Origin: Auricularia sp. M13
Lineage: Eukaryota > Basidiomycota > Agaricomycetes > Auriculariales > Auriculariaceae
Length of the DNA: 64,000 nt
Direction: 5' to 3'
Assembly: GCA_037042915.1 (NCBI GenBank)
Contig: CM073200.1
Location: 2,290,832-2,354,831, forward strand
Position numbers and translations under genes: made by a program. Of the stretch, positions 54,360 through 64,000 are shown in pieces; within the stretch, counting starts at the first letter, position 1; each line of letters starts with the position of its first letter. A model generated the notes under the pieces. That model was given only the letters and a program-made list of their open reading frames with translations. It searched no databases and was not told the origin of the DNA.

Positions 54360-55060
54360 CGTACTGGCTTACAAGTAAACTTCTCTGGCTAGACATCCTC
54401 CTCTCAGGTATATTTGACCTCATGGCCTCTGATCCAGAGCGGATAAATTTCAGGATTTGCTCTTCGCTGCCCGAACCAGCGATAGTACCTCCCAGCGCAC
54501 CGCCAGCGGCATAAAAATCATTGAAAATGTATCACAGTAAGCATTACTCCTGAGACCAAGTCAGAGATAGAATGTTGAGTATCTCGGCAGTTCGAAGATA
54601 ACCCTTTTTTAGAATATATGGAGTAAGCTAGGAGAAAAACATATAAGCCTAATAGTGCAGTTAGCAAATTCGCCGCTGGGCTAGGTGCGATTCAAGGCCA
54701 AGAGTTCGAATCTTTTCTCGGGCGAAACTTTTTCGTCGAGTTCTTTACCCCACCAGTATCTCTTGTGCAACCCTGAATGCTTTTTATTTTAAGATACTTT
54801 TTTCTCTGCTAGCTATTATTACCCCTGTCAATTTTCTTTGATATAAAGTATAAGATGCTTACAAGGACTGTTCCATGTATCCATTATTTTCTATAAGCAC
54901 CGACACCGTCAAATCACTCTAAAACATTTTTTCTGGATATTACTATCATGGATGTCTCAATAGTGGCCTTCAAACAGTGATTGGACTTAAATAAGTTGCG
55001 GACTTCGTCGGGATTGAACCCCGGCCTCCTTCCCAAAAGGGCATGTCATTGAACGCGCTG
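54360..55060. other. AT-rich spacer
   Basis: About 700 bp markedly richer in A+T than the rest. No ORF is supportable. It holds two tRNA-like signals listed separately. Confidence 0.5.
54645..54725 (+). tRNA. tRNA-like sequence, unproven
   Basis: It has an A-box match (TAGTGCAGTTAG), a B-box match (GTTCGAATC) and, just after the expected 3' end, a TTTTT Pol III terminator (54729-54733). The T-arm stem pairs, but the acceptor stem matches only 4-5 of 7 pairs and no clean anticodon arm is found. It could be a decayed tRNA gene, or one with an intron that I cannot fold by eye. Confidence 0.3.
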
Positions 55061-55069
55061 TGGAACCGG
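54998..55069 (-). tRNA. tRNA-like remnant, unproven
   Basis: On the minus strand GGGGTTCAATCCC resembles a T-arm B-box and CCTTTTGGGAAGG resembles a Pro anticodon arm (TGG). Acceptor pairing is not found. Probably a degraded copy. Confidence 0.2.
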
Positions 55070-55122
55070 CGGAGCTTACGTGCGTTCGCTCGTACCTTGG
55101 ATCGACACCGCGTCCAGCAACC

Positions 55123-56451
55123 ATGCGAAGGGCGCTGACGGCGCTGCTCTGCCTCCTGCTGCCCTACGCGGCACTGGCCCAGGAGGTCAAGGCGACCAAA
55201 TTCGAGAACCTGCCCACCCGGCTATTCTATCTCGACGATACTGAGGTGCGTAAATTTCCGTGAGCACTGGGGCTCACCGCTGAGCGCGGCCGGTTTCAGA
55301 CTGTCTTCTACCATGATATGAGCCAAGGCATTGTCTACATATCCCAGGACGAGGGCAAGGAGTGGCAGCCCGCGCCTGGCGTGCCGAAGGGCGCTGCGCT
55401 GCTGGCCATAGAGCACCCGTTCGACAAGCGGATGGTGCGTGTCCTGTACTCATTTAATGATAACGGGATATTAAATTTCTCAGGCGTTCATATTGACCAA
55501 GGGCCTCACGCATTACCTGACCGACGACCGCGGCAAGACCTGGCGCGAATTCCACGTCAAGGCGCCGCCCGCATTCGTCTCCAACCCGCTCTCGTTTCAT
55601 TCTGGCAAGGACAAGTACGGTCACATACTCTATCTGGGCGTCGAATGCGAGCGCGACCACATGTTTGGCATCGGCCAGTCGTGCAGCGACGTGGTCAGCA
55701 CTGCGGCGGTACCGCTCAGCGCGCGCTAACAAACACCCACCGCCAGACCTATTACACAACGGACGCGTTTGGACACAGCGACGTGCTCCTCAAGGACACC
55801 TCGCGCTGCCAGTTCGCCCACAGCACCAAGGAATTCAAGCACGAGGCCCCGCAGAACATGGTCTACTGCGTCGCCTTCACCAACGAGGGCCGCTCGCTCG
55901 AGAACTCGCACCTGTTCCAGAGCCAGGACTTTTTCAAGAACGACCGCATGATCGTCGATTTCGACGTCGGCGAGAAGAACGCCCGCGGCGTCGTCGCGCT
56001 CGGCATCAGCAGCAAGTTTGCCATCGCCGCCCTCAAGTCGCCGCAGACGGGCGAGATGACGCTCTTCGTCACCACCGACACCAAGAACTGGGCCCAGGCC
56101 CGCTTCCCGCACGCGAGCAACAGCGCCCTGCGCGAGAACGGCTACACCGTCGTCGAGAGCACGACCCACTCGCTCGGCGTCGACGTCCTGCTGCACACCA
56201 ACGCCAACATCGGCAACTTCTTCGTCTCCAACTCGAACGGCACGTATTTCGTCGAGAGCCTCAAGGACACGAACCGCAACGACGCCGGCTTCGTCGACTT
56301 TGAGAACATCGTCGGGGTCGAGGGCGTCGGGAACGTCGTCGCGGCCGAAGTGGACGTGTACATAGGCGTGCAATATATTGTTTTTGGTGCACCGAAAAGA
56401 CCGTTATCTATGCGAGACACGACGATGCGCCCATTCCTTGTTCTGGGGTGA
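55123..56451 (+). pseudogene. 5' fragment of a VPS10/sortilin receptor gene
   Basis: Exons 55123-55245, 55300-55434, 55484-55693 and 55747 onward splice in phase. A signal peptide (MRRALTALLCLLLPYAALA) is followed by VPS10 domain blocks: RLFYLDDTE, VFYHDMSQGIVYISQDEGKEW, HPFDKRMAFILTKGLTHYLT, DDRGKTWREF and FVDFENIVGVEGVGNVV. Fungal VPS10 proteins are about 1,400 residues and sort vacuolar hydrolases. Here the homology stops near 56350, about 360 residues in, and an unrelated frame ends at 56451. No remainder (second VPS10 domain, membrane helix, tail) occurs in the following 7.5 kb. The gene appears broken by rearrangement; a short secreted product is possible but would lack a membrane anchor. 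Confidence 0.8.
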
Positions 56452-59420
<2,969 letters not shown>

Positions 59421-59677
59421 GAAAGGCTTGCACGCATCTGGCCTGCCTTCACGGGATAGATCTCAGAGCACTGCGAATCTATTTCTCATTGATCAGCTGA
59501 CACAGTCCTATTAAATCAACCAGCCTGGATGAGCGGAAAGGCTTGCACGCATTTGGCCTACCATCATCTCAGGCAGTACTTTGAACATCGGCCAGCCATT
59601 CCCCACGGGTTACTGATGTGAGACCTCCAAAAGGCCGTTGAGAACAAGTTTGGACGCGCAGAAAGACTTGCACGCAT
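59421..59677. repeat. Degenerate tandem repeat marked by GAAAGGCTTGCACGCAT
   Basis: The 17-mer occurs at 59421-59437 and 59536-59552, and with one change (GAAAGACTTGCACGCAT) at 59661-59677, i.e. every 115-125 bp. Flanks are partly shared (CTGGCCTGCC / TTGGCCTACC). Confidence 0.6.
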
Positions 59678-60487
59678 CCAGTTGAGCACTGCAATGTCGC
59701 GACTCGTGCGGAGAAAGCACTTGTCACCTCTGCGTCATATGCATGTTGAATACTGAGATTCTTTCAGTTCTTGCGATTGAGGGCGTTTGCGCCGGCAGAG
59801 ACGACGGTTTTCCGACCGTTTGGCGGGATTGTGACCTCCAACCATTGGCATTGCTCCAGCCTCAGGGTTTCAAGCGGCCGTTTCACTCTCATGCTCTGCT
59901 ACGATCTATCTAGCACTAATATTACGCACTTACTGAATGCAGGAGGAACGCGATACAACCAGAGAGAGGGCTTTTTGCCCGCCGAGTGTTCACACACCGC
60001 AGCATTCCGCAAACTGCGTCGGACGCACCGGTAGATCTGACCAGGGCGCAGATGACGCGCCCCAGCGCCTAGATAGCTCGAATTAGCTTACCGTGTGGCG
60101 TGTTTGCGAGCTGAATGTCGCAGGGACCGCGTGTGTTGAGATGCAAACGGAACGTGCAGAACAGACAACATACGCGGTTTCCACCCAAACCGCCGACGAC
60201 TGCTGAGGTTTCACGTTAATACAATCAGCTATGACTCATTGATGGCTGATGCTGATGTATCTAGCGTACGGGAAAAGGCGTTGCACAACCGAGAGACTGC
60301 ATATGCCGTTGGGATGGGATTTTGCATCCTGCAGAGAGGAATAACCCTCTCCAAGCTGCTCTTTCAAGGTCAGGGTAAGGTCACGTGACTTTTACTGAGC
60401 TGTGGCACGCCTGATTTTGCATAGAAGTGGCAGGAGAGGTCGGGAATGCCGAATCCGAGGGGGGAGCTCGACCTCAGTCTCGCTACA

Positions 60488-61939
60488 ACGGGCGCTTATT
60501 TGGGTCCAGAGCACTCAATAATATTAGGCGCCCGTATTTTGAGGTGAGAAAGTGTCCTGGAAACAGGAAAAATCGGTCGTATTGCGGGCGTGCGACGAGG
60601 AAGGCATGCTTGAAACTCCGCTCAGCCTCGTCACCGCGGGTGTCGAGTCGGCGGTTGCGACCACAGGAGCGGCGTCCCCGACTCCAAACTTCGGGAACAA
60701 TTTTATTTTGCGCACTGCCGTTGGATTCTGCGTGAAAATTGATCAGGCGAGGCCCAGAACTGCACCGGAGGTCGGGCAAACAGTTGGACCATTCAGCAAA
60801 AACCGACAGTCATCTCATTCAGTCGCGTATCACGGCCATCATGCACAGCTAAACAGCCGTGAGATGGCGTAGATCCCGCTGCGCGCAGGAGATTGCGGTG
60901 GGCTCGGTTGACTAGGGGCAAAATTTCGAGTTTTGGAGGGGTTCAGGGACCCCCTTGGCTGCTACGGGCGCTTATTTCACGCTGGCAGGTGCTGCCAATG
61001 GGCGCTTAAACGATGAGAGCCGGGAATGGCTCATGTGGCTGCGAGAAATTCGATGAGAAGGCGTGCACGGGACCGGGCACGTGAGTTCGAAACTCCGCCA
61101 GTCCGGGACAACGCCGCACAAATGCGACTGTCCAGCCAGCGGCTCTCGTTCCCTCGGCGGCAGACTCGGCGCCCGGGGTTAGCGACAGCTGACTGACATG
61201 TTTCCGTGAAAAGAAAGCGCGGGCGAGGCCCAGAAACACGCCGGCAGTCGGGGACGCGTTTGGACTGCTCGGCGAAAAACGCGGGCATCTCGCTGACTGT
61301 GCGTTTTGCGGCCATCAGATCTGCATTAGAAGCGTGATGGCGTGCAGATCCCGCCGCGCTGAGCAAGATACGCCGTTTGCGGTTGAGAAGGAGAAAAAAT
61401 CGAGTTGGGGAGGGGTATGAGGACCCCCTGAGCTCACGGGCGCTTATTATGCAGTAGTCAATGATATTGAGAGTATTATGACAAGTTGAGACTTGCTGGG
61501 GGCGCTCCTGGCTGCAAATTCCGACTGAGAACGTGCTCACGGGACGAGGCCTGCGCGTTCCAAACTCCGACGCTCCTGGCCACCGCCGCACCAACTCGGC
61601 CGTCCAGCCAGCGTCTCTGCGTCCCGCGGCGGCATACTCGGCGCCCGGCATTAGACGTGGCTTACAGACGCATTCCCGCAAAAATAACACGCGGGCGAGG
61701 CCTGGAAGCACGCCGGCGGTCGCGGAGGCGATTCCGCCACTCAGCGCGAAAAGGCGGGTTACCGCGCTGACTCCCCGTTTCACGACCATCAGCTGTGCGC
61801 TGATGGGACGCTGTGACGTGTAGATCCCGCTGTGTAATAGCGTGCGATCGCGGCCAGTCTGTTGCACAGCGAAAAACTGCACATTGTGGGTGGAGGGGTA
61901 TGCGGACGCCCCTGGAGCTGGCTGAGACGGGCGCTTATT
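60488..61939. repeat. Tandem repeat of about 480 bp, three diverged units
   Basis: ACGGGCGCTTATT recurs at 60488, 60964, 61436 and 61927 (steps 476, 472 and 491). In each unit the same order of blocks recurs: an AACTCCG segment, a GGCGAGGCC(C/T)(A/G)GAA...GCCGG block, a CATCA(T/G)...GATCCCGC block, then a GGGG...CCCC hairpin just before the next ACGGGCGCTTATT. Steps are not multiples of three, so the long ORFs over it (for example 61031-62029 minus) are not protein repeats. Confidence 0.85.
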
Positions 61940-62159
61940 TGTGTTTGAGAGCGTGAGATTGTGGGGTGAATTCGAGGGTGAGAGTGCGCGGGGCGGGTGG
62001 GCAGGCGCAGAAATGCGAGGGCGGGGCAATGCCCATTCAACCGTTTGCCTGCCGAGCGTCCCTGCTTCTTCCTCCGGCGTGCCCGCGTCGCTTGATGGTA
62101 CGATAAGCTGAGTACAGTTATTTATGCGTGCTGACGTGGCCGGGAGGGTGTGCTGGATG

Positions 62160-62169
62160 GGTATAAAAG
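62160..62169 (+). promoter_or_regulatory. TATA box
   Basis: GGTATAAAAGGC, followed after about 20 bp by pyrimidine-rich CTCATTCCCTCTCATCC and about 90 bp later by the first ATG (62255). It is a good core promoter for the transcript candidate to its right. Confidence 0.55.
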
Positions 62170-62179
62170 GCGGTTTTGG

Positions 62180-63260
62180 GTGAGTGCAGCCTCCATCTCA
62201 TTCCCTCTCATCCGTCCATCCCTCCACCCGTCCACTCTCACTCTCATATACGCTATGGCAGATGTCCCCGATGCTTCTCACGATGAGCTCGACCCTTCGC
62301 CATCGCTCTGCATCGCTCGCAAATGACGTTCAAGTCACCCTCGGCATTCTGCGTGCCGCTACCCCATGGTACGTCCTCCCCCGCCGATCCCCGCATCCCC
62401 ACATCTAACCTTCGTCACCGCGCATTCAGATTGCCAATCGGCAACGGCAGCCAGACACCAGGTGAGCCTCTGCCAGTTGCTCTTCCGATCGTCCCTCGCT
62501 GACATGGACATCCCACGCAGAATCCGCATGCAAAATCGACATTTGTTGGTGCTATCTACAGGTACGTACACATCCTCCAATCCCGTCCTCATCCCGTCCC
62601 CACCGCGCCCTCCGTCCGCGCGCGCCCCGCCGACGCCCACCGTGCTTCGTCTTCGCCCGCTGACTGGTGACCGGCGCCCGCGGCCGGACTGACTGACTGA
62701 CCTTGGCGGTCCGGCGAGCGCGCACGACGCGGCGCGGCATCTTTGCTGGTACGTCGCGCGCCCGTTGTCCTGGGTCGATGCTGACGGCCGATCGTATGCA
62801 GGTGTGCGCCGCGCTCGACGTGACGTGGGTGATGGCGCGAGTGGCTCGCGCGTCCTTCGAGCGGGCTCGCCGCCAGCGCTGGTGAGTCGTCTGTTGCGCG
62901 CGCGTCGTGTGAACAGCTGCTGATACGCCCCGCAGACGTTGCCTGGCGCGCGCTGGCTCGGTCGACTCGTCGTGCGCGCTGGATTGCACTGGTACGTCGT
63001 GCCATTTATTTTCTGCGCAGCCGTCATCAACTAGACTGAGATGTTGTCTATCCGCTTCAGACTCACCGAACGAACGCGCGCGGCCTGCGGCCGCGTTCGC
63101 TGACGCCACCGGCAGACGCGCCCACTTCGGTCGGCCGCGCGCTCGACATCCTCGTTGGTCGGCGCAGTCTACACGCGGCGGACAGGCAGTCAGCGCCGGC
63201 ACACGAAACGTGGGCTATGATGGTACGTACCGCCATTGATGCAGAGCGCCGGCCGTGTTG
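62180..63260 (+). ncRNA. Intron-rich transcript candidate without a long ORF
   Basis: Downstream of the TATA box five GTACGT donors (about 62369, 62561, 62749, 62990 and 63221) alternate with CAG acceptors, giving exons of 30-110 bp. Splicing the first three exons opens a short frame from ATG 62325 (MTFKSPSAFCVPLPH...), but no long protein results. It may be a small-exon gene, a 5' UTR-rich transcript, a lncRNA or a relic. Confidence 0.3.
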
Positions 63261-64000
63261 CTCACTGCGCGCATTGGCTGGCAGGCGTGGAAGGGCGGGG
63301 TCGGCGCGGGATGCGTGGAGCTCGGCGGCGCGAGCAGATGACGGGCTGCGCGTCGTTGTCGTTGTCTATAGCTAGCTTGAATAGACAGGCCGCAGGGCCG
63401 TTTGACCCGCACGTTGCCTATGACCGCCAGGAAAACAATATTAGCATGAGTTGAATGAAGACGACGAGCGCGTACCTGCTCGACCTCGCCGACCGTTTCA
63501 GCGTTGGGCATGGCGACCGCGTGCTCGGAGTCCGTGGCTGCGCGCGAAATGTCGAATCCAGCGCTGCTGCGAGCTCAGCGCAGACCGCGTTGAGCAGGGA
63601 ATTATTGGCGGTGGCACGGACTGCCTGCCTTGCTGCTCGCGGGAACTCGACGCTGGGGCGCACAGCGGCGGGCGGGTGCACGGGATGGGAAGGGATGAAG
63701 CAGCGGCGGTGCATCCAGCTCGCGCGACCGTGCGTGCAGAGTCGGCGTCACACGCGCGCAGCGGGGCGAGCACCAGAGCGCGGGCGAGAGCGGGCGGGCG
63801 GGTCGCGCAGGTACGCATACAACGGCGCCAGATTGTCGTGTACGCCGGGTAGCTGAGCATTATGCGTTCATCCCGTTGCGCGTGGCTCAGCATGCAAGGA
63901 CCTCATAAGCCGGCAGCATCGCAGCGGGCAGCGAGGAGGGCTGGGCTGGGCGGCGCGGACGACGAGCGTGGGTGACTCGGAGTGCAAGCTGCGGCCGAGC
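63261..64000. other. GC-rich end of window, no gene supported
   Basis: Overlapping open frames on both strands are typical of GC-rich non-coding DNA. Nothing is recognisable. Confidence 0.4.

Noticed and set aside
60488-61939. CRISPR-like array
   Set aside because: Regular spacing but units of about 480 bp with homologous, not unique, interiors in a eukaryotic genome.
61031-62029. 332-codon frame on the minus strand
   Set aside because: Runs across non-coding 480 bp repeat units whose lengths are not multiples of three; no conserved protein repeat results.

Overview
The window reads as nuclear DNA of a filamentous basidiomycete, most likely an Agaricomycete. Genes are packed at roughly one per 1.5 kb on both strands. 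Most are split by 45-75 bp introns with GTRNGT donors, CTRAY branch sites and YAG acceptors. The content is typical of wood or litter fungi: an AA9 lytic polysaccharide monooxygenase with a CBM1, a GH75 chitosanase, UstYa/DUF3328 proteins, F-box-like proteins, NmrA-type reductases and a 7-TM orphan protein. Gene models were built by hand. For the well-supported ones the exon phases close and the summed exon length is divisible by three.

Layout. (a) 0-13 kb: a run of single-pass membrane proteins with Arg-rich stop-transfer and Ser/Pro-rich cytosolic tails, plus an acidic paralogous pair (6.5-8.8 kb). (b) 13.5-16.7 kb: a truncated F-box-like fragment and two tandem NmrA-family reductases. (c) 17.5-20.5 kb: a 926-residue mucin-like single-pass membrane protein. 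(d) 21.9-23.9 kb: a divergent pair, a calcineurin-like phosphoesterase and an F-box-like protein. (e) 24.5-29.9 kb: two UstYa-type genes flanking a tiny secreted peptide gene with a Kex2-type Lys-Arg site, then a possible truncated third UstYa-like gene and a 9-exon 7-TM protein. This is the most interesting block. (f) 30.2-33.5 kb: two paralogous membrane proteins with a SAM-like cytosolic domain. (g) 34.1-41.5 kb: a secreted Pro/Leu-repeat protein, an F-box protein, a Ran guanine-nucleotide exchange factor, an orphan gene, and the chitosanase. (h) 42.6-46.2 kb: AA9-CBM1 and a Ubp8/USP22-type SAGA deubiquitinase. (i) 46.3-50.9 kb: three more single-pass proteins and a relic. (j) 51.2-54.2 kb: a 13-exon FAD monooxygenase and a DUF3421/DM9 protein.

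(k) 54.4-64 kb differs in character. An AT-rich spacer with tRNA-like signals is followed by a VPS10/sortilin gene that breaks off after about 360 residues. Then come a CDC48/p97 pseudogene, two families of degenerate tandem repeats (about 120 bp and about 480 bp), and a GC-rich intron-studded transcript candidate without a long ORF. This looks like a rearranged, possibly subtelomeric or heterochromatic edge.

Working hypotheses: the UstYa-peptide block may be a small RiPP-like locus, and at least six membrane proteins carry PPxY motifs in their tails, as expected of ligands for a Rsp5/Nedd4-type WW-domain ubiquitin ligase. Both are inferences from sequence alone.
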